DNA from: Opitutus sp. GAS368 | GTDB taxonomy: Bacteria; Verrucomicrobiota; Verrucomicrobiia; Opitutales; Opitutaceae | Assembly (NCBI GenBank): GCA_945874455.1 | Contig: CAMCHO010000003.1 | Span: 1-64,000, forward strand | Direction of reading: 5' to 3' | DNA: 64,000 nt | In this document: piece by piece, positions 46,802-55,337 of the stretch | Numbering within the stretch: the stretch's first letter is position 1 | How the letters are laid out: each line of letters begins with the position of its first letter | The notes under the pieces: generated by a model | What the model saw: only the letters and a program-made list of their open reading frames with translations | What the model was told of the DNA's origin: nothing | The model's database searches: none | Translations under genes and position numbers: made by a program

Positions 46802-47575
46802 ATGAGCAAACTCCTCGGCAAACGCGCCCTCGTCACCGCCGGTGCCCAAGGCATCGGGCTCGCCATCAGCTCGCACCTACTCCGCGCCGGTTGCGATGTC
46901 TTCGTGCACTACCGCAGCAGCGCCGACGGTGCGCGCAATCTCGCCGCCGAGGCCACTCAGCTCGGCCGCCGCTTCGCCAGCGCCAGCGCCGATCTCACTA
47001 CGACCGAGGCGAGCAACGCCCTCGTCACCCAAGCCGTCACCTTCCTCGGCGGCCTCGACGTGCTCATCAACAACGCGGGCTCTCTCATCGGTCGCCGCAC
47101 CCTCCTGGAGGCCGATGACAGATTCTGGTCCGACGTGATCTCTCTCAACGTCGGCAGTGTGCGCCGCGTCACCCGCGCTGCTGCCCCTCATCTCATCGCC
47201 GCGGCGCAGACCGGCGGCGGTGCCAGCATCGTTAACCTTTCCTCACTCGCCGGTCGCAAAGGCGGTCACAGCGGCTCCCTCGCCTACTCCACCGCGAAGG
47301 GCGCCGTGCTGACCTTCACCCGCTCCCTCGCCAGCGAACTCGGACCGCACGGTGTGCGCGTCAACGCGCTCGCCCCCGGCCTCATTCTCGGTACCAGCTT
47401 TCACACGACACACACCACCGCCGAATCAGTCCGCGCAACCGTCGCCGGCATCCCACTCGGCCGCGGCGGCAGCGCTGATGACGTGGCCCGCGCCGCGGTG
47501 TTCCTCGCCGGCGAATTCGACGGCTTCATCACGGGCGCAACGCTCGACATCAACGGCGGCGTCTACGGTAGCTAA
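46802..47575 (+). CDS. SDR family oxidoreductase
   Basis: This 257-residue classical short-chain dehydrogenase has its cofactor motif as VTAGAQGIGLA (Ala in place of the first Gly) near residues 12-22. LINNAGS, the catalytic serine in IVNLSSLAGRKGG and YSTAKG (YxxxK) follow, and it ends with the typical GGVYGS tail. The substrate is unknown; position 290 bases from a RhaI-type isomerase gene makes a deoxysugar dehydrogenase possible but unproven. It follows TspO by 94 bases. Confidence 0.92.
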   Translation: MSKLLGKRALVTAGAQGIGLAISSHLLRAGCDVFVHYRSSADGARNLAAEATQLGRRFASASADLTTTEASNALVTQAVTFLGGLDVLINNAGSLIGRRTLLEADDRFWSDVISLNVGSVRRVTRAAAPHLIAAAQTGGGASIVNLSSLAGRKGGHSGSLAYSTAKGAVLTFTRSLASELGPHGVRVNALAPGLILGTSFHTTHTTAESVRATVAGIPLGRGGSADDVARAAVFLAGEFDGFITGATLDINGGVYGS

Positions 47576-47609
47576 ACGTCGCCCACCAGCCGCGCGCTTG
47601 TCGGGTTCA

Positions 47610-47631
47610 CCGGGGCCTCGTCCGGCCCCGG
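47610..47631. terminator. GC-rich hairpin after the SDR gene
   Basis: Perfect 8-bp arms CCGGGGCC and GGCCCCGG with a six-base loop, about 35 bases after the SDR stop. No T-run follows, so it is a possible terminator only. Confidence 0.45.
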
Positions 47632-47743
47632 CGAGGCCCTCGCCTCCCCCGGTTCATTTCGTCATGAGCAGCGTCATTCCTTTGTACATATACGTCGCCG
47701 GCGTCACCTCACCCGACTTGCGGGCGCCGTCAAGTAGTCGGCG

Positions 47744-47820
47744 GTAGGAGCCCGCTTGCGGGCGATGGAAGACGGCTACGACTCCGGTCTCGCTCAATCG
47801 CCCGCCAGCGGGCTCCTACC
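47744..47820. repeat. Paired REP-like hairpins (REP pair 1)
   Basis: Left arm GGTAGGAGCCCGCTTGC then GGGCGAT; the right end of the element is its complement with one mismatch, so the whole 77 bp can fold back on itself, and each half also forms its own small hairpin. It lies between the SDR and RhaI-type genes, which are convergent. Confidence 0.85.
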
Positions 47821-47865
47821 TTCTGAACCGATACGCTCGAGCGACGCCCATTGAGCCGCGCTACC

Positions 47866-49065
47866 TCAGGCGAAGCTACCACCCTGGGTGAGGCCGAGCT
47901 CGTGGCGACGCCGCTTGCGGTCGGCAGCAGCAGCGCGCACGTAGCCGCTGCGGCGGTGCTCGGCGAGCGGGTCGGCCGGGAGCTGGTTCGCCTGGCGCCA
48001 CGCGGCGAGCGCCGGCGCCACGTCGGTGAAGAACGCGTGCTTCAAAATCAACTCAGCATCGACGACGTTGTTGCTCGCTTGGGCGCGGCGGAGAGCGTCG
48101 TGATCAACGAGGGCAGCCTTCGCGTAGAGTTCCTGCGCCATCACGACCGTCTGGATGGTCGCCTCGATCTTGGGTTTCTCGTTGTGACATTGGTCGATCA
48201 TGTAGGCGATCTTCGGCATCCGACCGCGATCAGCAGCGAAGAAGTGGATCTCGTGAAAAATCCGGAAAACCTGATACGGATCGATCGAGCCGAGAGTCAG
48301 ATCGTCGTCGGCGTAACGGCGGTCGTTAAAGTGGAAGCCGCCCAGCATGTCTTCGTCCAGGAGCCAGGCCACGATCTGCTCGATGTTCTGGGCGTTGTAG
48401 TGGTGGCCGGTGTCGACGAGGACTTTCGCGCGTGGGCCGGCCTTCTTCGCCAGCAGCAGCGCCATGCCCCAGTCCGCGATATCGGTGGCGTAAAAAGCGG
48501 GTTCGAAGGGTTTGTATTCCACGAGCATCGTCTGCTTCGGCCCCAACTCGGCGTGCAGTGCGCGCAGGGATTCTTCAAAAGATTGTTTCCGCGCACGGAT
48601 GCTGCCTTGGCCCGGATAGTTCGTACCGTCAGCAAACCACAGCGAGAGACAATCGCTGCCGACCGCTTTCCCGATGGCCACGGAGTCGACGCAATGCTGG
48701 AGCGCGGCAGCGCGAACGATCGGGTCGTTGTTACCGAAAGAACCCCATTTGTAGCACTGATCCTGGAAGAGATTGGGATTGATGGCCCCGATCTTCACGC
48801 CGTGTTTGCGCGCGAGGCGGGCAACCGCTTTCGGGTCCTCACCAAGCTTGAAGTCCCACAACACGTGAACGGCCACCGTCGGGCAACAACCGGTGAGCGC
48901 ATGGACGTGGCCCGCGTCGGCGAGCTTGTCGTTCATATCGATGGCGGCGGCGTCCTGGAAAAATTTTCCAAAGCGCGTGCCCGTGTCGGCAAAGCCCCAC
49001 GAGGGCGTTTCGATGAGGAAGGTTTCAAGAGCGGCGCGGGCGCGGCGGAGTTGAGCAGGAGTCAT
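47866..49065 (-). CDS. L-rhamnose isomerase-type sugar isomerase (RhaI family)
   Basis: This 399-residue TIM-barrel protein resembles the Pseudomonas stutzeri-type L-rhamnose isomerase. The metal and substrate elements are TMLVEYKPFEPAFYATD, VLVDTGHHYNAQNIEQIVA, and GGFHFNDRRYADDDLTLGSI followed by DPYQVFRIFHEI. It would interconvert L-rhamnose and L-rhamnulose, although relatives act on other deoxy sugars or allose. No kinase or aldolase gene is nearby. It is co-directional with the Ldh-family and TonB receptor genes upstream, from which it is separated by an opposite-strand HTH gene and palindromes. Confidence 0.86.
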   Translation of the reverse strand: MTPAQLRRARAALETFLIETPSWGFADTGTRFGKFFQDAAAIDMNDKLADAGHVHALTGCCPTVAVHVLWDFKLGEDPKAVARLARKHGVKIGAINPNLFQDQCYKWGSFGNNDPIVRAAALQHCVDSVAIGKAVGSDCLSLWFADGTNYPGQGSIRARKQSFEESLRALHAELGPKQTMLVEYKPFEPAFYATDIADWGMALLLAKKAGPRAKVLVDTGHHYNAQNIEQIVAWLLDEDMLGGFHFNDRRYADDDLTLGSIDPYQVFRIFHEIHFFAADRGRMPKIAYMIDQCHNEKPKIEATIQTVVMAQELYAKAALVDHDALRRAQASNNVVDAELILKHAFFTDVAPALAAWRQANQLPADPLAEHRRSGYVRAAAADRKRRRHELGLTQGGSFA

Positions 49066-49182
49066 GGTCGGGAGGTGAACGATAAGGAGGTGTGCGTGAT
49101 CACGAGGTGTGCGTGGAGAGGAGCAGATTGTCAGGCGTGAAACAGAACTGACCGTTCGGCCTCGACTAAAACGCCCTCACCG

Positions 49183-49205
49183 TTTGTCACGTATTACGTG
49201 ACAAA
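49183..49205. repeat. Palindrome, copy 2 of 5, at the HTH gene start
   Basis: Arms TTTGTCACGT and ACGTGACAAA around ATT. The last base is the A of the first possible ATG of the HTH gene. The position fits an autoregulatory operator, or a start context created by a repeat. Confidence 0.9.
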
Positions 49206-49621
49206 TGGCCTTGGCTGCGCGACCTGTCGATTCCATGGTTCGTCGCATGAGCATCTTGCTCCCGCCACCCCAGCTACCCGCGCCACTCGCAATTCCCCTC
49301 GAACTCGCCCTCTCCCTCGCGGAGGCTGCGGTGGCATCGATCAGACAGAGCATCAAACGGACGGCACGCGAACGCCGTCCACGGCGCGGGCTCACGATCA
49401 AACCAGGGGCCGCCACGCCCCTGTGGAACGAACTCGCCGCCGCCGTTCGCGTCCAGCTTGGCCGCCGCGGCGAAAAAACTAAACTAGCCCGCGTGCTCGG
49501 CTTGCCCCGACAGCGCGTGCACGAGTTTCTCCGCGAGCGCAACGCCCTGCCCGACGCCGAACGCACGCTGTTGTTGCTCGTCTGGCTGCAAGCGCGCCGT
49601 GAGGGCCGCGACTTGGCCTAA
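49205..49621 (+). CDS. Small protein with C-terminal helix-turn-helix
   Basis: This protein is 138 residues from the first ATG; starts at 49235 or 49247 are also possible, and no strong ribosome site decides between them. Residues 85-128 look like a lambda-repressor/Xre-type HTH: RRGEKTKLARVLGLPRQRVH, then EFLRERNALPDAERT. The N-terminal half is helical and basic (ASIRQSIKRTARERRPRRG). It is transcribed opposite to its neighbours, is preceded immediately by one palindrome and followed by an array of three more. I infer a DNA-binding protein whose sites are these palindromes. It is not a recognised named family. Confidence 0.72.
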   Translation: MALAARPVDSMVRRMSILLPPPQLPAPLAIPLELALSLAEAAVASIRQSIKRTARERRPRRGLTIKPGAATPLWNELAAAVRVQLGRRGEKTKLARVLGLPRQRVHEFLRERNALPDAERTLLLLVWLQARREGRDLA

Positions 49622-49657
49622 GACCAGCGGAACGAAAATCACAATCGCACCGCGCAT

Positions 49658-49837
49658 TTGTCACGGAATACGTGACAAGTTTCCAAGGGCGTGCGTCACG
49701 CCTCCAAGGCGACGACGGCTTGGTCGCACGAAGTTTGTCACGTAATACGTGACAAGTTTCCAGGGGCGTGCGTCACGCCTCCAAGGCGACGACGGCTTGG
49801 TCGCACGAAACTTGTCACGTAATACGTGACAAGTTTC
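49658..49837. repeat. Palindrome array, copies 3-5, 77-bp period
   Basis: Three TTGTCACGT-type palindromes start at 49658, 49735 and 49812, exactly 77 bp apart. The first has one changed base (CACGG in place of CACGT). The 56-bp spacers are near-identical and themselves contain inverted repeats (GGCGTG/CACGCC and CCAAG/CTTGG). The last copy extends to a perfect 31-bp palindrome at 49807-49837 with arms GAAACTTGTCACGT and ACGTGACAAGTTTC. Confidence 0.93.
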
Positions 49838-49890
49838 CGTCGGGGGGGGGCTGCGGTCGCGTTTCGCGCGGAAACACACGGGGCATCGCG

Positions 49891-50952
49891 TTAGGTCGCG
49901 TTTGCGCGTGATGGAGCGGGCACTCCGAATTTCGCAGACCAGGGAGTGAGCGCGTCGATGATGCAGGGATAGAGTTCGACGCCGTGGGCGAGCTGCTCAG
50001 CGCGGCGGCGCAGTCCATTTTCTCCGGGGAGGCGGACGCGCTCGACGCCGGGCCGCGGCGGCGTGGCACGGCAAGCGGCCGCGAGGTGCTCAGTTTGTCG
50101 GCGGAACTCCTCTTCTCCGCCGAAGAGCGCGGGCGAGAGCACTTGGAGAAACACACTCGCACCCCAACCTTCCTTGGGATCGGCGCGGCCGTGACCGGCG
50201 AGCGCGCCCGTCAGCGTTTCAACGAGGAGCGCAAATGCATAACCCTTGTGCCCGTGATCCACGCCGCCCATCGGGAGCAGCGCGCCAGGCGGAGTCGCGG
50301 AGAGCACGGCTGGATCGTTGGTCGGTTCGCCGCTGGCATCGAGCGCCCACGGACCAGGATATTTTTTATTTTCGGAGCGGAGGCGGTTGGTCAGTGCGTT
50401 CGTGGTGATCGACACCGAGACGTCCAGCATCACGGGATCTCCCGCCGTGGGCCACGCGGCAGCGATGGGATTCGGCGTGTAGATACCCACGCGTCCGCCG
50501 TGGGGCGCGACACTGGCGACGGCGGGATCGGAACACGACAGGAGCGCCATCAAGCCTTGGTCGGTGACGCGTTGGAGGTAAGCGGAAAGGCAAGCAATGT
50601 GATGACTGCGGCGGATGACGACGGTGCAGGTGCCGTTAATTTTGGCGCGAGCGATGGCGAGATCGAGGGCCCGCACGACGAGCCAAGGCCCGGGAAGGCG
50701 CTGGCCGTCCCACGTAATCGCAGCGGGCCAATCGGCGATGACGCGGGGCTCGCCGGTCTTTGTCATCGCGCCTTTTTCGAGCTCGGCGAGGTAAGGCGCG
50801 AGGAGGGCGAGGCCGTGCGTGGTGTGGCCGAGGAGGTCGCCCTCGGTGAGAATCTCGGCGACGACGGTCGCTTTGTCGGCGGCGAGTCCAGCGCGAGTGA
50901 GGAGCGCGGTGGCGTAGGCGATGAGTGCGGGGGCTGAGTGGCGCGCGGGCAT
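49891..50952 (-). CDS. Ldh family oxidoreductase (malate/L-lactate dehydrogenase type 2)
   Basis: This 353-residue NAD(P)-dependent dehydrogenase of the LDH2/MDH2 (YlbC/DlgD/ComC) family would reduce or oxidise a 2-keto or 2-hydroxy acid. Family features are EGDLLGHTTHGLALLAPYL, CTVVIRRSHHIACLSAYL, YTPNPIAAAWPTAGDP and LPMGGVDHGHKGYAFALLVE. The start at 50952 follows the family and drops an implausible 42-residue extension. It is co-directional with the upstream TonB receptor and the downstream RhaI-type gene, which suggests deoxysugar catabolism. Confidence 0.9.
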   Translation of the reverse strand: MPARHSAPALIAYATALLTRAGLAADKATVVAEILTEGDLLGHTTHGLALLAPYLAELEKGAMTKTGEPRVIADWPAAITWDGQRLPGPWLVVRALDLAIARAKINGTCTVVIRRSHHIACLSAYLQRVTDQGLMALLSCSDPAVASVAPHGGRVGIYTPNPIAAAWPTAGDPVMLDVSVSITTNALTNRLRSENKKYPGPWALDASGEPTNDPAVLSATPPGALLPMGGVDHGHKGYAFALLVETLTGALAGHGRADPKEGWGASVFLQVLSPALFGGEEEFRRQTEHLAAACRATPPRPGVERVRLPGENGLRRRAEQLAHGVELYPCIIDALTPWSAKFGVPAPSRANAT

Positions 50953-51136
50953 GGGCCGGAGCAAAGGACAGAAGAGAAAAACTCTCCAGCCTTTCGGAGA
51001 GCGAGTGAGCAAGAGTCGGCGAATCGTCGCGACGGCGGCACCGCGGCCGCGCGGATAGAAACGGCCGGAATTTGCCATCTCGACCCCGGGTGTATCTCGA
51101 CCCCGGGCTCGGCGGGCTGGGCAATCCCCCTGAAGC

Positions 51137-51225
51137 TCCCGGAGGGATCGCTACGCCGCCACGCTCCTCGCGATGACCAATATAAATGCATTACCCCGCG
51201 TTCAACCAAGGCGGCGCGCCTTGGT
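51137..51225. repeat. REP-like element and GC hairpin downstream of the TonB receptor
   Basis: On the minus strand 51137-51178 contains GTCATCGCGAGGAGCGTGG followed by CGATCCCTCC, wording like a repeat widespread in bacterial genomes (GTCATTGCGAGGAGCG). At 51205-51225 a perfect 9-bp stem (ACCAAGGCG with CGCCTTGGT) lies 28 bases after the receptor stop and may end its transcript. Two direct copies of ATCTCGACCCCGGG lie nearby at 51078-51110. Confidence 0.6.
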
Positions 51226-51252
51226 CCAGTTCCCGCGCTGACGACGGCCTGC

Positions 51253-54200
51253 TCAGAGGTCGAACGTCGTAGTGAAGATGAACTGGCGGGGATCGATGAT
51301 GCGATACGAGTAGAACTTGCCGTCGGGATTGATCGCGACGCCTTGCAGATGCCCGCTCTCAGTGGCGTTGCGGATGTTCAACTGGAAGCGGGTCCTGATT
51401 TTGTTGCTGAAGAATCGCGCATTGTAACCGAGGTTGAGATCCACGTTGCCCACCGGCTGATCGTAAAAGGGCTTGAGGCGGTCGAGCTTGCGCACCACGC
51501 CGTCAGCGTCCGGCGCACCGGCGAGATAACCGATGGCACCGCGACTCGACCAACCGTAAGAACCGCCGATCGACGCGTTCTTTAACCAAGGGTGATCGCC
51601 GGCTAGGCCAGTGAGGCCCGCGAGTTGAAAGTTGGTGATCGCGCGGAAACGATACTCTCTCGTCTGCGGCTTCTTCTTGCCCTGCGAGGTGATCGCAAGG
51701 TTCAGCGGCGTCTGGACGTTGGTATTAAAGTAATTCACTGGCTGGCCGTTGCTGCCTGTCGGCGTGGTCCACCACAGATCGCCTGCGCCCACCAGTTGTG
51801 AACCGTCGGGCAGACGATCCGTCGGCACGCGCACCGTCGTCCAGAAAGGCAGGCGCTCGTTGATGAACTCCTGCATGAAGAGCGAGATGTTGGAGTCGAC
51901 GGCTTCCTGCTGGTTGCCCGTGACCTTGAGGGTCAGGTAGCGCGTGGGGTTGAACTGGAGCTCCAACTCCCAGCCGCGGGAAGCCGCGTCGCTGGCGTCG
52001 GCGATGCTCTTACCGGAGGCGCTGTTGATGTAGTCAGTGGTGTAACCGATCTGCTTCGCGGCGACCTCCTGCGCCTGCGCCAGAGTGCGGGTCGGGTTGA
52101 TCTGCTGCGCCCAACTGGTGGCGAGATCGAAGAGGCCGAAGGTCAGGTTTTGACCCGAGTTATCGAAATCCATGGCGAGGGCGCGCGTCGCGATGACGCC
52201 GGTGCCGGCACGCGTGTTGACTTGCAGAGTCTCCTGATGGGTGACGCGGACGGCGAACGTGTTGTCGAACATGGCCAGACTGAAACCATATTCCTTCGAG
52301 GTACCGGTGGGGTTCGGCAGTTCCTGCAGGTAAAGATTGTAAGCGGTGTCGGCCGGCTGGAAGGAGTCTGATTGGTTGTAGTGAAAATTAAAGCCGCGAA
52401 ACGTCTGCGCCAAGAAACGGGTGACGCCGGCGCTCTCGTTGGACGCACGATTGATGAAGTCCAAGCCACGGAATGGTTTCACGACGACGCCCTGGGTCTT
52501 CGTATCGCCGAACCGCCAGCGTTTATTGAGGCCGAAATTGGAGAGGTTGGCCTCGTCGAGGAACCCGGCGTTGAGTGGCGTGCCTAAGCTGTCCTGAGTG
52601 TTTACGCGATCCCTGCGCTGGCCGAAGGTCGTCACGACCTGATCGTTCAGGAAGTAGCTCTGCAGGCTGCCGCCGGTGGTGCGGATTTTTTTCTTCTGCT
52701 GGCCGAGGGCGAAGTAAACCTCCTGGATGGTGACAGGTTCATTGAGGTTGTAGGCGGTGGAGGTGGCACCGACGTAGGAAGCTTTGAATGCGCCGTTATA
52801 GGTGAGCGGACCGGAGTTCGCGTATTCGACCCCGCCACCCTTGGTGTTGCCCATGTAGTAGAGGGGATACATGAGGGCGCCGTTGTTGTTGGCGAGGCTC
52901 GTGGTCGGGGTGAGGTTCGCGAGGCCGGGCTGATAATTCACATTGTCCGTCACCGTGTCGTGATAGCGGAGGTTGCTCGGCGCGGCGATGCGCAGGCTGT
53001 ATTCACCATAGCCGTTCGCCCGGTGGAGACCGAGCCATTTGAGCAGGCTCTTCTCCTGGCGCAGGTCGAGCTGGTAGGCGAGCTGGGCGCGGTAGCTGTC
53101 GTTGAAGACTGGTTTCTTGAAGACCTGCGGATTGACGCCGCCGATAAAGGGCCGGAGGAAGTAGGGATTGGCGCGGCCGTCGGGGAGGCGTTCGTTGACG
53201 TCGATGTTCACCGTGGTGCCGACGCCGTCGAGCTGGCCGATGAACTGACGGCGGTAATCGTTTTGATCTTCGCGGCGCCACGCGGCGTTCAAGTCGAGGC
53301 GTTGGCGCTGGGTGCTAAAAATGCTTTGGTCCAGACTGACGTTGGCGATCGTGGCGTGCTGTATCTGGTAACCGGATGCGGCCAGATTGATTTCGGTCCA
53401 GTCGTAGAACGCCTTGTTGGTGGAACCGGACACGCGGTAGAGCGGGCCGGCGGCGACTTCTCCGCTCGGCGAAAGCATGCGCTGCGTCGCCGTGAGCCCG
53501 AGCGCCGGATTGAGCGGATTCGCTGCCTTCGTGATCAGCTCGATTTTACCGTTATCGATAAATGTCAGAATGCGGGTATTCCCAAAGCCGTCGGCGAGAC
53601 CGAGCTGGGCGAGGGTTGCGGCATTCGGGGCGACGAATTTCTGGCCGTTGAGCGTCGCCGTGAACGTGAGCGGATCCCACGTGGGGCTGCCGCGTGATTT
53701 CCAAAGGGAAACGGTGTCGCGAGGAGCGACGGAGTTGGCCCGCTGGGCAAACTGGTTGAAGGCCTCAAACGAGGCGTTGATCGTCGTCTTTGAGAATGGC
53801 TTGAAGGTGATCGCGTATTGCTGGCGGTTGGTGCGGTCCACCGAGGGCTTCCGCACGTAACCGGTTTCGTTGTAGACCCCCGAAAAACGGAAGGCCAATT
53901 TATTGCGGATGAGCGGACGATTGATGTCCACACTGGCGCGGTAGCCGCCGTAGCTGTCGAAGCGGGTCTGCAAACTGGTCGTCTCGCGGTTCACATTGCC
54001 GCGACTCGTGACGAGATTAACCGCGCCGCCGGCATCGCCGAGACCGGCGAGGCTGGAATTCGAACCACGGGAAATTTCCACGGCATCGATATTGTAGGTA
54101 TCGATCGGGATCGTGCTGCTGGAGGTGAAGCCGTTGGACACGATGTTAGCGGAGCTGAGACCGCGCATGCGATTGGCGCCGGTGGGATTGCCAGCGACAT

Positions 54201-54711
54201 TATCCCAGACGCCTTCGCCGCGACCGTCGTTGGTCAGGTCCGTAAACTGCGCGGTGCCCTCGGTGCCGACCTCGTAGAGAAAGATGTCGTTAATATCGAG
54301 GGCGGCGGTGTCCATCAGTTGCTGCTTGGTCACGACCGAGATGGAGCCAGCGAGATCCTCGAGCGGGGAATTGAGGCGGGTGCCCGAGAGGGTGTTGGCG
54401 GCGGCGTAGCCCTTATCGCTGCCAGCGGAGACTTCGAATGGGGAAAGGGCGACGACTTCACCCGAGGCTGAGGACGTGCCGGACGCGGCCGCGACGGCGG
54501 CGGAGGTCTTGGCTTCGTCGGCGCGCTGAGCGGCGAGTTCGTCGGCGTCGAGCTTACCATTCTTATTCTTATCGTATTTCGCGAGCGCCTTGGCCTCAGC
54601 CGAGGCCGATGCGGGCAGCGTTTGGGCTTGGGTAGACCCGAGCGCGAGCAGAGCCGACGCGAGCGGGAGGAAACGGCGCGAAGCGCGGGAACGGGCGGTG
54701 TTACGATACAT
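51253..54711 (-). CDS. TonB-dependent receptor with N-terminal EF-hand-like segment
   Basis: This 1,152-residue outer-membrane receptor has a signal peptide (about residues 1-29). A short EF-hand-like loop follows at about 45-60 (YDKNKNGKLDADELAAQ), with the D-x-N-x-N-G-x-L spacing. The TonB-box region is VVALSPFEVSAGSDKGYAA, the plug includes DTAALDINDIFLYEVGTEG and IEISRGSNSS-like wording (DAVEISRGSNSSLAGLGDAG), and the long barrel ends in FIFTTTFDL. It lacks the CarboxypepD domain of the other receptor in the window. Downstream Ldh and RhaI-type genes suggest uptake of a sugar or a glycan fragment. Confidence 0.94.
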   Translation of the reverse strand: MYRNTARSRASRRFLPLASALLALGSTQAQTLPASASAEAKALAKYDKNKNGKLDADELAAQRADEAKTSAAVAAASGTSSASGEVVALSPFEVSAGSDKGYAAANTLSGTRLNSPLEDLAGSISVVTKQQLMDTAALDINDIFLYEVGTEGTAQFTDLTNDGRGEGVWDNVAGNPTGANRMRGLSSANIVSNGFTSSSTIPIDTYNIDAVEISRGSNSSLAGLGDAGGAVNLVTSRGNVNRETTSLQTRFDSYGGYRASVDINRPLIRNKLAFRFSGVYNETGYVRKPSVDRTNRQQYAITFKPFSKTTINASFEAFNQFAQRANSVAPRDTVSLWKSRGSPTWDPLTFTATLNGQKFVAPNAATLAQLGLADGFGNTRILTFIDNGKIELITKAANPLNPALGLTATQRMLSPSGEVAAGPLYRVSGSTNKAFYDWTEINLAASGYQIQHATIANVSLDQSIFSTQRQRLDLNAAWRREDQNDYRRQFIGQLDGVGTTVNIDVNERLPDGRANPYFLRPFIGGVNPQVFKKPVFNDSYRAQLAYQLDLRQEKSLLKWLGLHRANGYGEYSLRIAAPSNLRYHDTVTDNVNYQPGLANLTPTTSLANNNGALMYPLYYMGNTKGGGVEYANSGPLTYNGAFKASYVGATSTAYNLNEPVTIQEVYFALGQQKKKIRTTGGSLQSYFLNDQVVTTFGQRRDRVNTQDSLGTPLNAGFLDEANLSNFGLNKRWRFGDTKTQGVVVKPFRGLDFINRASNESAGVTRFLAQTFRGFNFHYNQSDSFQPADTAYNLYLQELPNPTGTSKEYGFSLAMFDNTFAVRVTHQETLQVNTRAGTGVIATRALAMDFDNSGQNLTFGLFDLATSWAQQINPTRTLAQAQEVAAKQIGYTTDYINSASGKSIADASDAASRGWELELQFNPTRYLTLKVTGNQQEAVDSNISLFMQEFINERLPFWTTVRVPTDRLPDGSQLVGAGDLWWTTPTGSNGQPVNYFNTNVQTPLNLAITSQGKKKPQTREYRFRAITNFQLAGLTGLAGDHPWLKNASIGGSYGWSSRGAIGYLAGAPDADGVVRKLDRLKPFYDQPVGNVDLNLGYNARFFSNKIRTRFQLNIRNATESGHLQGVAINPDGKFYSYRIIDPRQFIFTTTFDL

Positions 54712-55337
54712 GGGAAAAGGTCGGGGTGAAGAAGGTAGCTTGCGTGCGGCAGTCCGTGGGGTAGCGCAGCATCAAGCTGTGGATTTACAAACGCTTCCGC
54801 ACCCGCCGCGAAGAAGCAACGGCAGGTTAGTTCTGACAGTCCGTCATTGGACGGGATGGCTCAGCGCAGAGCTGCTCAGGCGAGTGGGATGTTTGCGCGG
54901 GTCCGAGCGACGCCGAGACGAAGGCGGAGCACCACCTTCTAGCAAACAATCGCGGCGCGGAGCCGGCCATCGCGCAGGAGAACGTGGCCGAGATTGGCGG
55001 GGCGTCCGCAGCCGATGGCACCAGCCGGAGGACGGCGCGGAACTGTTCCCGATATCGGAACTGTTCGCGCCGCCGGTCACCAGCGCTCGGCAGGCGTCAG
55101 AAATAGCGTAAGCCGGAGGTGCGCGCTCCGAGCCAAGAGGGCGACGGCCTAATACCGTCGGAGGCCCCGCGCGCGCTGGCGAAGCTGCGCCCGACGGACA
55201 CGCGCTCGTCGAGGAAGGCGAGGACGAGACCCGCGGGAAGGGCCAGCGCCGCGCAGAGGCGCGCGGGGCGGATTCACTACGGGCGGGGGTGCCATGGGTG
55301 ACGCGCGTGGGCGGGGCGCTGACGGAGACGAAATCAC
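54712..55337. other. Intergenic region without a recognised gene
   Basis: About 630 bases between lnt and the TonB receptor gene, both on the minus strand. Open frames exist only as GC-rich, Arg/Ser/Pro-rich translations without motifs. The receptor promoter should lie here, but no clear box was found. Confidence 0.55.
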
